The position numbers and the translations under genes were made by a program. A stretch of 64,000 bases of DNA, taken from assembly GCA_009192285.1 (NCBI GenBank), contig WBVU01000010.1:1858111-1922110 (forward strand). The letters run 5' to 3'. Shown one piece after another: positions 33,702 through 46,768 of this stretch (position 1 is the first letter of the stretch; the number at the start of each line of letters is the position of its first letter). The notes under the pieces were generated by a model, which was not told the origin of the DNA, did no database searches, and saw only the letters and a list, made by a program, of their open reading frames with translations. Source of the stretch: Morchella semilibera (Eukaryota; Ascomycota; Pezizomycetes; Pezizales; Morchellaceae).

Positions 33702-35084
33702 TTATCTTGACCTCACCCCCATTTCTCTGTAACTGTCTCTCCCATTCTCCAATGGCATTCCATTCTCGATCACTGCTCCAATAAGATCCACCTCCCCAAG
33801 CTCACTAATGGCTTCCGATAGAGATGCCACAAATATCCCTATAAGTCTTGGTCCGAAAATCTTCCTAGCGGGGCAGATAAGTGGCTTCATTCCAAACGGA
33901 AGAAACGCTGCCGCTGTATTTTTATTCATTTCTGACTTCGTCCACCTTGTGGGTCGAAAGATATCCGCATCAGGTCCCCAGGTCTCGGGGTCTCGGTGAA
34001 TTTGCTCGATATCGATAGCCACATTGGGTTGGTTCGATTGGGTTTGAAGCTTCCTGTAAACTCTTTTGGTTGGCGGATAAAGCCGTAATGACTCGTTAAT
34101 AATGTGCGAGACGGATACTCCCCGTCTATCTTCTTTCATAAAGGTAGTAGAGGTCGGAGTAGTGAGGTATTCTGTAAATAGTGATTTGTTGGAAGAAAAG
34201 TTCCCCCGATCCCGGAAATGGACCTCCAAGAAACCTCTTAACACGATACGCCACAAAGTCTCAAATGCAGGAAGAATCAAGTTGAGGGGATTTTCAGCCC
34301 TTGTGTCGATTCCCGGAAGAAGCTTTTGACAAGCTTCCATTAGTGCTTCAAGATCTCTAGGGTCGCTTGTGATCTTTGTGTTTTTGGACTCGATCCACAG
34401 ATTGGTGATCTTCTCTGCAACCTCATAGGCGATAGAGTCTTGTTCTTCTTCGGATATCTGAGGCGTGCTGCAGTTTGGGAAGAGAATCGATAAGACAGCT
34501 CGTAGAACCGTGACCTGCAACAGCGGAGAAAACATAACCATGCGGCTGTGACCATCGAACGATGAGATCTGTTGGCGCCTGATATTTCCTTTTACTAATG
34601 TATTGATGTGTTTCGCGAGTGATATCCACTGACTGTTGCTAAGGTTCAATAGATCCGAAGCTTTGCTTACAAAAGCTCGGTGATGTTGGGGATCCATGGT
34701 TGTAAAAGCATTATCAATACCAAAGGCACGAATAAGTCGGGCGTTAGGCTCTGCTCTAGATTTGAGTATTGTCGACATGTCCTCCGAACGTCTAAATTTA
34801 CCACTAGAGGAGCCATTTAGGATGATTTTAGCTTCCTGCAGGCTTTGATAGATGCAAGTTTTTGCTTTTGTATTGCTACCATTGATACGGAGTAGTAAAA
34901 GTGTTGGGAAGGGTGAGATTATAGAGCAGCTGATGAAAAAAATCGTTATAAGAATTGCGGAGATAAGACGAAGGTTAATTTCAAGCGGCTGAATTTTGGA
35001 TAGTAATGATATGTTGTCCATTTCGTAGTTGTGTATCGGTATACGTGCGCAGGTCAGATTCTCGGGGAAAATTTCCAAAGGCAT
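33702..35084 (-). CDS. Cytochrome P450-like monooxygenase
   Basis: A single-exon frame of 460 aa. A hydrophobic segment near residues 40-60 (LISAILITIFFISCSIISPF) would anchor it in the ER. The fold marks are a K-helix motif (ESLR, in NESLRLYPPTKRVYRKL), a PERF-like FRPTRW, an I-helix-like PAFETLW, and a Cys-ligand region LPFGMKPLICPARKIFGPR. The heme loop departs from the usual FxxGxxxCxG: the second Gly and the Arg/His are missing and CPA replaces CxG. CPA-type loops occur in some fungal P450-like groups, so it may still bind heme. The substrate is unknown. The start could also be Met22, just before the membrane segment. The lack of introns contrasts with its neighbours. Confidence 0.8.
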   Translation of the reverse strand: MPLEIFPENLTCARIPIHNYEMDNISLLSKIQPLEINLRLISAILITIFFISCSIISPFPTLLLLRINGSNTKAKTCIYQSLQEAKIILNGSSSGKFRRSEDMSTILKSRAEPNARLIRAFGIDNAFTTMDPQHHRAFVSKASDLLNLSNSQWISLAKHINTLVKGNIRRQQISSFDGHSRMVMFSPLLQVTVLRAVLSILFPNCSTPQISEEEQDSIAYEVAEKITNLWIESKNTKITSDPRDLEALMEACQKLLPGIDTRAENPLNLILPAFETLWRIVLRGFLEVHFRDRGNFSSNKSLFTEYLTTPTSTTFMKEDRRGVSVSHIINESLRLYPPTKRVYRKLQTQSNQPNVAIDIEQIHRDPETWGPDADIFRPTRWTKSEMNKNTAAAFLPFGMKPLICPARKIFGPRLIGIFVASLSEAISELGEVDLIGAVIENGMPLENGRDSYREMGVRSR

Positions 35085-35811
35085 AGTTAACTGACTGGTG
35101 CTTATAATATAGTGTCGTTAGTTGATGGGTAAAGCCTTGGTCGCTGTTTATGTAGTGCTATACTCAGCTGATCAGGTAGTAGAATATTATCAGGATGTAT
35201 GGAGACAAAACTAGGATAATCGTGCGGGCGGGAGAACAAGTATACTCGTGCAAACACGAGCCTTCTAGCGGTATTTGAGGGTGTTATGTTTCAAATCTAC
35301 AGAGACATATAATAGCTCTAGAGTATTTGGTTACTCATACCAGCAGGTTCAAAGTGCTGGGAGATCCGCTCCGTTTCAGCTCTTACATGTATTCTCAGAA
35401 CTATGGTAGGCCTGATATATGGTAGGCCTGAAGTTTGGTTTACATTATTGGACCAGAGCAGACCCCTTCTCAACCAATCAAGATTAACTGTCGTGGTGAT
35501 CATGAGGGGGTATCCTGTGAGTGGTGGAGTCGTCTATGCGCATGATTGTGCAATGTGGTTCAGAAAATCAGAAAACTCCCAAGTCCTGATAAATGGGATA
35601 AGGCAACCATGAGGTGGCTTAGACTTGATTCACATACATGATAACCGTGCCTATATGTACGTAGAGTAGATCAGTATAGAGTACATGGAATAGTATTCTT
35701 CCTACAATGCTGGTTTAACCGGATCTCGATGTAGTCCCGGAGTTTCTACTGTTACAGAAATCAACTACATAGTAAATATGTACATACATGTATGTGCGAA
35801 TCGACAGATAT
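35085..35811. other. Spacer
   Basis: No gene is supported. It includes TACATGTA palindromes at about 35383 and 35782 and a 13-bp near-tandem repeat of ATGGTAGGCCTGA at about 35402-35430. Confidence 0.5.
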
Positions 35812-38800
35812 CTATAGACTTCCCGTAGCGGCAACAACAATGTTCACAGGTCCCAACAAACCACTTTCATACAACGGCTCGTCGCCCTTAAAATGCCTCC
35901 ATGACGCAAACGTAACCCTCTCACCAGTTTTTGGTTGATTGTTTAAGTACCAGTCAGGGAATTCTAGAACCGCAAGATTCTCATTCGTCGAGTTAAATGC
36001 CACCTCGACAGGTAAAGATTCATCGCCAATCAATCTGTTAGGCCAAAGGTTTGTAACCTCTACCGCTAATAAGTTGATTGCCGGACCTGACTTGACGTAC
36101 GGGGTAATATCGACTTCGTACGGCGGTTTCCATACAAGACCTGCGTTGTTACCGTTGACGAAAACCTGGGCAATATTATCCACTCGCCCGAGGTTGAGGA
36201 GTATTTTGCTGCTGGTGCTGGATCGACTAGAGAAATTAAAGCTTGTTGTCCAGGTCGCAGTACCGGAAAAGTGTGCAATGTCGAAATCGTCATGCTTGTG
36301 CAGAGACTGAAGCTTATCAAGAGTTATGTTTGAGTTTACACCATAACCCTCAGGGAAGTTGACTGTCCACGGTCCGGATATAGAGGTACTAGATACACCG
36401 GTAATATTGAGGCTCCTACTCCTGCCATCACTGAAAATAAATTTGTATTCACCGTTCTCGCGGAAAAGAAGACTATTCTTTTGATCAAGTATTTCGACAG
36501 CTGGTGGGGATACTGGTTCAGGCAAGCCGTTTTCGAAGAGATCACCGATTTCTGCGGTCGTAAGGGAGGAAGGATGAACTTTAAGACCAACCTGATCTCC
36601 TTCGAATCGGTTTGTCATTTGTGAGGTAGAATCCGGATTTTGCACACCTGGGTGGACAATGGCAGAGGACTTTTTTCCGGTTCCCGCGACTTTCCCATTA
36701 ATATATACGATTGGAGCATTTGAGGTGTAGACAATTGCAAAATGTGTCCATCCCGATATAGGGAGAGTGACTTCTAGAACAGTAGCAGGAGCCCCTGTTG
36801 AACTTTCGGAGAGTAGAAACCCATTTGTACCAAGCCCAAAGCCTGCGGCGGCATGACCAGACCCATATGCTGTCGCACCGACTGGTGGGTAGAAAACATA
36901 CCCAACCCCTCCCCTTCGATAGGTTTCTGGCTTTGCCCAGAAAGTGACAGAGAAGTTCACGGAGACATTCGTATATGGTGCAGGATTTGGAGAAGAGAAT
37001 GGTATTGTTTGTAAAACAAATGCCCCATTATGTGATGCGTGAACTAATGCAGGGGAAGAGTTCGCCTGCCGAAAGACAACAAACACCGATTCAGCGGGAT
37101 TGAATGTCAATGAAATGAATGTTCTATTATTTTTACGCTGGTAGGGCGCAAAGATTCGTTTCCCAGTTTCCGCATACCAAAGCTCTGGTATCCCCGCTAC
37201 CGTTCTCAAAGACAAAACTGACCTAACTGTTTTTCTGAGTCCATTGCTGACGAAGTAAACGTCGCTATCGCCCACAACTCGGTGAATAGAATAGATTGCA
37301 GCATCGTTTGTGTCTGAAGTAAAGGTGAAGTCCGGTTCGACTCCGAGTGACAGGAGGGTAGCGTTCGTGGTTGCTCCGTTGAGAACATTCCCGTTACCTG
37401 CCTTGCCCCAGAGTTCAGTTCCAGTTGCAACTATTTCTTCGTCCGTGCCGGCCCCAGTACCAATACTCCTGCCTAAACACCTTGAGGGAGGATCCCCAGG
37501 CAATAGTATCCCTACACCAGCATTGGCAAGCTCAATAATCTTTTCCAGTACTTCCATCGAGGCTGCGTTCATTGCTGGGAATACGATCAGTTTGTATGAA
37601 ACACCACTTGAAAGCCTAGCTCGTCCATCTACCCCTGTCATCTCAAGAAGTTTACTTTTGCTAAGAATGTCGGCTCCGTAGCCCAATGGCACGCTACAGG
37701 GCGCGAGATAAGTTTGGGTGACTTTGGGATCAGGCTCCTCGCGACTAAGGCATGCTACATCAACGACTGGCTTTCCTTGCTGCAAAAGCCCCTGTGCTCT
37801 TCTAAGATAAGTTGTCCAGCCAGTCGCTTGGTCAGTCCAAGTTATTCTCCTATCGAAGTGTGCACTAAACATAACTAATTAGCAATAAAGTTTGTGGCCT
37901 TGCCTGTGGAATGAGTGAGTTTATACCCAAAAGGTCCCATAGTCATTCCTGGCATAGCGTGGTCTTCTGGCTGCATCGCATACGAATGCAACATAAGTCT
38001 GTTCACACCGAGAGTAAACATTCTATCTCCCTCTGCTTTCAAGCTGTAGGGGTGCTCCGTCCATTTTGTAGTCATTGGCTGACCAGTGAACGCTTCAGCC
38101 GGATTCAGGGTGTAGCCTTGTTGGTGCGATATTGAGGTCCCAATTTGAGGATAACCATCACTTCCATAAGTGTGCCTTGCCCAAAATTCTCCGAAAGCAA
38201 GATCCGCCTCAGCCGCAACTTCCATCGAGTCAAAAGGCCCATCTCCATATGGTTCTGCGAGAAGTAGAACACCCATATCATTCAATGCCTTTCTGAAATG
38301 GGCATAATGATTCTTTGCAACAAGGTCCGCGTGGGTAGTTCGGAGGTCGAAAAGGAATTTCTCAGTCTCCAAAGCAGAAGTTAAGATTCTGCCTGTAGCT
38401 GCTAATAACCACGGTCCCATATCGTATCCACGGTATTTCTTAAACTCCCCCCTGAAGTTTGTAGACCATGTCTGCAACCCAAGCTCATAACTATCAATTT
38501 CAAGCCCTCTGAATGACCGTCCAACATGGCCTTTCCCAGCTGCAATAATTGGTTTGATATGCTTTTCGATATGGAAATCCAATGCTTCGGTGCTGAAAAG
38601 GTCAACAGATAATCCCTCACCAGATTCGGGGGCAGCGGGCATCTCTTGGTCAGTAGCAGTATGGCCAAACCTTACAATTGTCCACCGTCCTGGTGGGGCT
38701 TCCCAATTTAATAAACCGTCCTCATTCATGAACTCAGTTACGTCGACTACCTTATCAGGGTCTATAATTGAAGTGGTGGTCGTAACAGTTCTAATAGGGT

Positions 38801-39803
38801 CCGCCACAGACCCTGCGGATGCGTGTGCTTTCAAAGCCCAGTTATCAAGGCGTGGCCCTGAGTGAATTTCGATACCGGATATCCAACTTGCGCGATTTGC
38901 CTTGAGGCGGAAGTAACGTGCAAAAACTGGCGGAAATGTTCCAACTGCTGGGGCATCGAACTTTCGAAGGGCAGGGCTGCTGATTGAAGCCACACTTTTC
39001 CATGTCGTGGAATCGTTTGAAGCCGTCAAAGTCCAGGTCGCTGGGTAATCTCGGGCTCCGTCAAAGGTATCTAAAGGAATTTCAGGGAAACGAAATATGC
39101 TAATCGCGGAAGCTGTGAAGAGAGATTTCATGGTAATATCGACAGTTGCACTAGCAGACTCGACACGCAACATAGCATCCAACCTGATTCCCTGAGTAAC
39201 ATCTAGAGGTACTTCCGTATCGTTGATTTTAATCGTCTGAACTGCATCCCTGAACACCGCACCGTTTTCTTCTGGTAAACTAGGATATGCAAGGGCTACG
39301 ATATCCTGATAATATCCTAGTTTCCTCAGTGGTTCTTTAAGCGTGAGATTTTGTTTACTTGAAGTTTGGTTAAGCCCAACTTCAAGCCTGCTTTCGGTCC
39401 ATACAAGTTGTTGCATTGACTTTTCGGGGGTGATCCATGGCCCGCCGGCACCGCTGTACCCGGGCGAATTATGTAGAGAGATCTCGATCCCGTACTTATC
39501 TGCTTCGTCGAATGTATGCTCAAGAAGATCGAACCACTCGGTGCTGCCATATTCCACATCACCAACCGGAATTCCAACACCAACGTTGAAGATGATCGCT
39601 CCAGTATAACCCGATCTATCCATGGCTTGGAGATCCTTCGTGATAGCATCTTTGTTCATGTGCCCGTTCATCCAATGCCAGAGAACATGGCAACCAGAAG
39701 GATTCTCGGGAGTTGTAAATGCGGCTAGTAGGGTATCGGATCCCACAGGTGCGGCGTATGAAAATACACGAGTGAAAGCCGCGGGCAATATTACCCTTAA
39801 CAT
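35812..39803 (-). CDS. Secreted alpha-L-rhamnosidase, GH106, with LamG-like insert
   Basis: Two long minus-strand frames (37927-39803 and 35812-37864) are exons of one gene, joined by a 62-bp intron (donor GTATAA, acceptor GTTTAG) that restores MGPFG-AHFDRR, giving 1309 aa. A signal peptide is likely (about residues 1-17). GH106 marks are LWHWMNG (about 41-47), NSPGYSGAGGPWITPE, GLEIDSYELGLQTW, YRGYD, AEPYG with a conserved Glu (about residue 512) and MGPFG. A LamG/concanavalin-like domain lies at about 927-1030 and a galactose-binding-like beta domain at about 1120-1250 (VFVNGNNAGLVWKPPYEVDIT). The enzyme would remove terminal alpha-L-rhamnose from rhamnogalacturonan or arabinogalactan. Read as two separate genes, neither would be complete, so one gene is the better model. 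Confidence 0.9.
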
Positions 39804-41369
39804 CGATTTCTAACTAAAGATCAGCTAATTGCGCATAATATATCAATATATGACCGCATAATCACAAACCATTACAAGAAGCTTCATCGTATCTCAGCGC
39901 CCGTGGGAATCTCTTGGTCCTTGGATAAATATTAGGATACTACTGGGCGTGAAGAGCGCATATTTAAACCAATTACATGTAGCTAGTCTCTGAATATACT
40001 AAGCACCGAATACTAAAATATGAAGTATGTACCTACATAAAATTATCCCAGGTTGCTGACGTAGCTCCGGGGACCAGCCGGAGACGCCCCGACCAATGGA
40101 TTCCCGGTGCATTTAAAGGTGAGTCTTGCAACATCACCGCGAACAAGTGCAATTTATTGATTGAGTTACATTAGGTTATCTTCTTCTTCTTCTTCTTTTT
40201 CACAAACTCTCAATCTCAACCGTGGATAGCACTCTGTCCCTTTCTGTAACACAGGGCTCGATGACTGATATGATTGATATATGGGGGCGACAGTTTTGTG
40301 GGGTAAAACTCGTACCACTAAGGTAATGATCGTCTGACGTGACAGGATATATATATACAGATCAATTAAGTTCACTTTATATAGATACTAATCGGAGTGA
40401 ACCTAAAGATATTATGCATACACTCTATGATTTTTACTTAGTAGGGGGTCAATCAACACCAGTCATTAATGTTCGTAGGCTCGAGCCACCTCCCCCAAGA
40501 CCTTTGAATTTAAAGACTTATTGTAGAAATAACTCGTATTAACACCTAACCAAAACCAACTATTCGGTCTTGCCCTCTATATTCCCTGGTTTTGATATTG
40601 TGTGTACGATGAGCACCCAATATATACGTATACTGTGCCCCAGTACATTCTAGCTCTCCGCACCAGCTGACGATGCAAATATCATGACTGTAGTGCTATA
40701 TGCACCCTAAAAATCCGTGGCTTAAGTACTTGACACTGATAAAATAGTCATTTTCAAAAGATTTTTGAGGGGCGGGGTTATCGCCGGGCCTCCCCCGGAT
40801 TGCCACACGTTCTAGATTTTCGTCCCCCGACCCTGCAAAAAAATACTTTAAGCGAAAACTGGGGATTCTTGTGCTACCTATACCCCAGATTTAACATTTG
40901 ATTGGCGAAGGTGCCTGGCTCAACCTACAATGGCTGCTAGTTAAGCACTAACCTATGCTCACCTAGAGAAGACCTCACCCTGGATTATCGCGTATAACGT
41001 CATTCTTTTTACATGCAGCCGGCAAATCATTATTTCATAGAGGTTGCAATATATGCAATATGCAGGTCCTATGGCCGTGACAATGCGTGACCATGTGTGA
41101 CAAAACCGCGACTTGCCCAAATCCAAGAACAGCATTTTCCCTCTTTCTAGCTAAGTACGTATGATTGATTTTACTCTAGGCCCATAGGCCCGTGCATTAG
41201 CGGTAAGTAGAGTACAAAGATTATCTGATCGAGTTTGCTTGATCCACTCACTCTGTGCACAGTCTTGTCAATTCATTATTCAATATTTGGGTAATTCGAG
41301 CATTTTGGCGGTTGAAATAAGGTGTGCGTCCGTGGGGGAGCATAATGCACAGGACCCGAGAACCCAGTT

Positions 41370-41519
41370 ATGAAGGGTCTTTTTATGACTACCGAAATCT
41401 TGGCACACGTCGTTGCATCCGGCAGTCAAGTCAAATTTGGCCTCCCCCACTTCAAATGCCCTGGCTACATCAACATTGCCCCTAAACCCAGGCTATGGCA
41501 ACACGGTCGGCCTCAGTAA
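41370..41519 (+). CDS. Small open frame of 49 codons, uncertain
   Basis: The frame starts MKGLFMTTEILAHVVASGSQ and ends PKPRLWQHGRPQ. It is GC-richer than its surroundings and its composition looks protein-like, but no family, signal peptide or splice signals support it. It could be chance or a remnant exon in the gene-poor region. Confidence 0.2.
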   Translation: MKGLFMTTEILAHVVASGSQVKFGLPHFKCPGYINIAPKPRLWQHGRPQ

Positions 41520-44500
41520 GTAGACTCCCAGCGCAAAGTCTCAATTTTATGTCACCTCTATGCTCGTAGGCCAGTAAGATGAATTGAATGATATTGCATA
41601 TTGGTCAGTTTTATACATTTGCGTTGAGTCGCAGAGAAACTTCCTGCAATTAGCTGATATTAATTAATTGTCATGAGCAAAGCATGCACTGTTCTCAATA
41701 TGGCCACGAGCAACATAATGAATGCCATATGGTATTACCAAAGACGCTGCTGTAAGTGTATTTATTAATCCGGACTGAGAAGGTACTACATATGCATGTA
41801 GGTATATAACCTTGAGTTATATATATACAAGAATATTAATGATGGAACACATGCTGGCATCACATCTAGAAGGCCGACATGGTTTCTATGCAAAAGGAAC
41901 TACCTCGGCTGATTATCGATCTACAATCAATATAATCATAAACCGGTTGTCTCATAAAACCATAGGACTTTGTGGAGCCTGACAGCTTAGCGATGGTGAT
42001 ACATGTATATACATGTATATGTATACACCCAGCCGGGTGTTAAAAAGAAGTCAAATCCGTCTCCACTTGCCAGCACTGTAAAGCCCCCTTCGGGAATGCA
42101 GAACAACGGCCTAATATACCAATGTTTGTAGGCACTATATATCCATATTTAAGCTTAATTACCATACCAACGCTATAAAATACCCCATCTAAAGCTTTTA
42201 TACATACCACCCAGCATTCCCAGTGGAAGGATTCAGGAGAATTTTATGTAATAATTTAACGAGTGATATTCGATGACTAAGGCCAGATCCCACGGACTGG
42301 GGCGGATGTGTATGTTTCCGCTCGCGATCTTTTGAGTTGTATACATGATAAAATGGCTCCGGTCGACAGGATATACCCATTGAATATACGAGGCAATCTG
42401 TAGAACTAAGCCGAGGTGTAGTGAAATTCCTATAGTTGGTTAATTGGCTAAGTTGATGAATCGATAACTCGATTCTCAGTTCTTGGGTTCACTCGTATAC
42501 GTACGTACGTGCATGCAGGTGTGAGTGATATCTTTGCATTCTTTTCAAACTCGAGCACACTTTTGCACCCTATCTTCCCCATGTTTCAAGTTTACGTCGA
42601 GAAGCTATCCCGGCTAAATTATTGACCTTGCATGTTACGCAAGATCTATATAAAGTATACATGCGTCCAATATACTCTGACCCCTTTTAGGTTCTTGGAC
42701 TTTTACTTGGAAATGATCGGTATACATTCACTGCACACACATTTCACAGGTTAGACTAGCTATTGAGCTCGCTATTGTTACTAGCAGCTCTTGATACCAC
42801 GGTTTACTCCGTTGTGTTCCATCATTTGCCGAAACCCGAGCGGGATATATATATTGAATACAAAATTGTGGCGTGTTATCGGGGTTAGAGCCGGTACTCG
42901 GTATATTAAAAGGGCGAGACTTTGGAACTTCCCACCCTTCACAACCAATCAAACATAACCCACCTACCCGGGTAAGGCCCCAGAAAACCTCCGGTCTCCC
43001 CTTCTTGGATCCACCCACCTAACAAGGACAGCGGAAGTAACGAGTGACAATCTGTGAAGGAAATCTCAACCGCCTGTTTGGTACTATAGAATGCGTATAT
43101 ATATATCAACGTGTTGTTTAGTAAGTAGCATTTCTATGTATGGGCTAGTAAGGAGATATAAGGAGGGCTCGGGATAAACTTGTTCCGTACAAGAATCCTC
43201 CGGGACTCCTCCCGCCGGCTCGCCTAGAACCTCGGTTCCAGAACGGCTGGCTGGATCTAGGACAGCAAAATAATGGCTCATTATTGTTCACCAAAGTGTA
43301 TACTACCCCCTTTACTGGCAGATCAGTTCGAAAAGTGGTTAACCTAGATGCAAGTATTAATTTCAGCGTGAAATGAGTGAAGGTAGATCGATTGTATTGC
43401 ATCGATAAAAGTACAAGTCGAACCTAATTAGGTAAGAATTACCACAGTTGGGCTGTTCCATGCGGGGGGTATAGCTTTGTATGTTGCAAAGAGAAGTTCA
43501 AATTAGATCATGTCGTAAGGAGCGGTAAACATCATCTTTTCTCCCATTTTTGTACCCCACACGGCCCCTCATTATAGCTCAAAAGCGCCGACCTCGTCCA
43601 AGTTGATATCTGCAATAATCGTCTTTCTAATCATTGTCTGGGGCATATCCCTCTCATTCTTTACAATTAAGGTTTCATTATCGACTACATACGTGTATGG
43701 TACATGTATACGTGTGTGTTAAAATTATGTATGGACTCTATCAATAGAATAGAGTGCTCTGTGTTATCAAGGATACATCAATTGTCGTCAAACAAGACCT
43801 ATAAGAAGTACATGCAGGTAAGTGCGCGAGATGAGATCGTGAAGATTGAATTCAGCCTATAATTGTGTAGCTCCCGCTCGGATTCATGATACGAGTATAC
43901 AAGTATACATGTGCACATATGTACATGTACTACCTCCCAGCGCGTAGATTACATGTACTCTACATGCAGTTGACATGTCTTATTAAATCCCTCTGCAATG
44001 GTTGTTGGGTCATTGCCGCATACCATCTATCTCTAGGCTAATACAGGGCATTTTACTAATGCTTCTAATTAATATCAAACACTCAAAGTTCTCCAATCGC
44101 CTGCTTCACCCTTCCTTTGGGATATATCTTCCGCTGTTCGTGCACAATGTGCTATCTGGCCAGTACATGTAAGTTCAGGTTTCGAGGGGACCGGTTAACC
44201 ACGCACAACTTTGATTATGTACATTACATATATATGTATGTAGGTACTCTTACAACAGGTACTGCAAAGTTTGGATTCCCATGTAGTGGTTAATAGTTAC
44301 GGTTTTAGGACTTGTCATATGAAAACAATCCGGTCGTTCAGAGTACGAGTCGCTGCAGCTTACCGCGTTACCTGCATATTGAGTATAAAGCTTAATTAAG
44401 TCCTTGTAAATTCACAACAGGCTAATAAAAAATAAAAATAAAAAAGTGGGGTAGCCTGGTTCTACTCAATAAAACGTGTTTTTTCCCCATCGATCTTCCT

Positions 44501-45572
44501 TTAACCAATCCATGCCATGTGCATGAGGGGAATATTAATGCATGAGAGGAAAACAAGCGATGATGCAGCTGCATTGCTTGGACGGAGATCCGGAGGCTGG
44601 AGATGACCCGAGGGTGGATGGGATGAACCTTCGATCCCCACAAACTAACGTTATAACAGAGCCCAGAATATCAAGGGGCTTCTTATGTAATTTCCACGGG
44701 TTAATATTGTGTAGGGTCCTAATTTTCGCTTAACTGTACTTACATGTATGTACGCGTGTGGGATATTCTGGCCCATCTACTTACATACTTCACCTACATC
44801 ATGTTGATACCTCTGGGTTGGTCTAGTGATTGGTCAGTACGAACAATTATCATGTCTATACCAGTCGCTGATCTTATCTATGCTACAAAAATTTGCATAT
44901 TATACTAAAAAAAAATACAAGTATACAGCTGTCAATAATATGCAGAGCCTGATCAGAACTAAAAAATTGAAAAAAACATAATGTTGATGCCTGGCTGAAG
45001 AAATCAACACTGGTCTAAGGACCAGGTCCAAAAATGGATAAATTGATCGATAAGGTGATTACATGTATTCTTGGTGTGACTTGGTATGGAAACTTCCGTG
45101 ACTGATGAGACTGATAAAAGCTAGCTGCAGACATTCACATATGTAGGTACACGTAGAGTATAAGGCCCCAGCTAAAGGCCTTAATGACTCTGTATCGTAT
45201 GCATAGGAAATTCCAATAGGAGGTTTCTTTGCAAAGTCCAGAATTTGTCCTTAAAATTGTTTTTCTTTCTTTTCTTCGAGTTCCTGATAGTTTGCAGGTT
45301 GTGGTGCACTAGGTGGGAGCTTCCACGGTAGGGTTGTACCAAGGAAACTCCTTTGATTCTTAAGCCTAGGAAAACTGTTTTATGCGTCAATACAGTTGCC
45401 TGATTTAATGGGATTGCCGACGCGACGATCGATCACCTCAACTCTTTTTAAGTGAATATCCATTTAGCCTCTTTTAACTCTAATATCCCCTCTGGTAGCG
45501 GTGTAAGGCCGTGCTTTCACATGTCTGTAAATATTATTCCAGATTTTGAAAGTGGCTCGCAATTGACAATCA

Positions 45573-45747
45573 TACAGTATGAAAAAATGGGGTGAAATCA
45601 CTACCATAGGACTACGGAATTTAATGACAAATACCGAATTAAACCGGCATTAGAGGAAGTGTACTGTACAAATACCGTATTCTTACCGCATTTCTAGCGT
45701 ATCAACGGGAATACCGTAGTGATCCCGCCCCTCTTTTTGGTACTGTA
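45573..45747 (+). mobile_element. MITE-like element, family A, copy 3
   Basis: The same 175-bp length and same ends as the copy at 32073-32247, starting TACAGTATGAAAAAATGGGG and ending CTCTTTTTGGTACTGTA, with TA at both edges. I count about ten differences between the two copies, mixed transitions and transversions, so they are moderately young and were not inserted at the same time as the diverged copy at 9139-9323. Confidence 0.88.
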
Positions 45748-46768
45748 GTAAGCTCTGGTGTGCTACAAGTACATGTACTTAATGTATGTGTTTTTAAAAC
45801 ATGTATCGAGATGTAGCTTGAGATTACCTGTAGTTATTAGGCATGGGTTGGCTGGGACAGGTAACGGCTGACAGTCCATACATAGACTACGGGTGTTGGG
45901 ATAAGTCTGGCGACACTGGCCGTAGTTGCAACATGAATGCTAACGGCCGGCTAGGAACTCTTAATAAATGTACTCTATATGGTATTGCAATGGTGCCCTG
46001 GCATTTAGGTACTAACGTCATATGAAAGAACAGTTGTGGCAAAATTGTGGACACCCAGTACTACTACATGTATCGAATTCTTACTTTTATTGTTCAAACC
46101 CCTAGTATCAGCTTGCTTTGATATTATTCCCCCTATTAATACTATCGGTGTACCAGCAAAAACATTGCTATCAGTCACATCATGTGTAGAGTAATGCATG
46201 CACTCCGGAGTACTGGCTTTGGGACAGGGATGCATCCCAGGTCGATGATGGCGGGGCCCTTTTCTCTTCGGCATCTACTCAACTAGGGTAGTAGTAGTAC
46301 CAGGCACCAGATAGGACTCGATGGCTACCCTATCCCCAGAAAACCCCTCGACACCATCATTGTGGTTAAAAGGAGGCCGGTTAAAATATTTGTGTTCTCC
46401 CCCGCATTCCGCAGGGATTCCATGCGTTAGGACAGGGGAAGCAAGTTCATGGCAATTGTGGAGTGTGCATGAATAAATTAATCGGTGCCCCAATAGTCCC
46501 CGCACCATTTACGCTTTCGCTAAACTCGATTTGATATTTACCAGAGAGAAAAGCCCTGCAGGAGGAGCAGGGTGGTGTAAGTGTTACGCAGGTAAACCGT
46601 TACATTTCGGCGGTTCATTGTACCTGGACACATATATATCCATACCCTTTTTTCTCCTTTTACGCTATATATCGAGCATCTTGTCGCATTTTGGCCTCCA
46701 TCTTTCGGAAAACACCCTCACTGTATTACTATTACCCTCTTTACTCAAAATTGACTACAACCGCCAAA

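Larger units (their letters stand above)
39804..46768. other. Seven-kilobase gene-poor region
   Basis: No convincing gene is found in almost 7 kb. It contains one family A element (45573-45747), at least eleven TACATGTA palindromes (for example about 39975, 42001, 42013, 43701, 43921, 43950, 44164, 44737, 45060, 45770 and 46063), a TTC microsatellite near 40178-40199, and a short AT-rich open frame at 41370-41519. The density of palindromic CATG and TGCA words is highest at 43890-43990. Confidence 0.6.

Noticed and set aside
35812-39803. Two separate genes of 642 and 686 codons
   Set aside because: They are the two halves of one GH106 protein. A 62-bp GT-AG intron joins them in frame at a conserved motif.
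43198-43260. Possible tRNA-like segment (CTAGAACCTCGGTTCCAG)
   Set aside because: No matching A box, acceptor stem or anticodon arm could be drawn.
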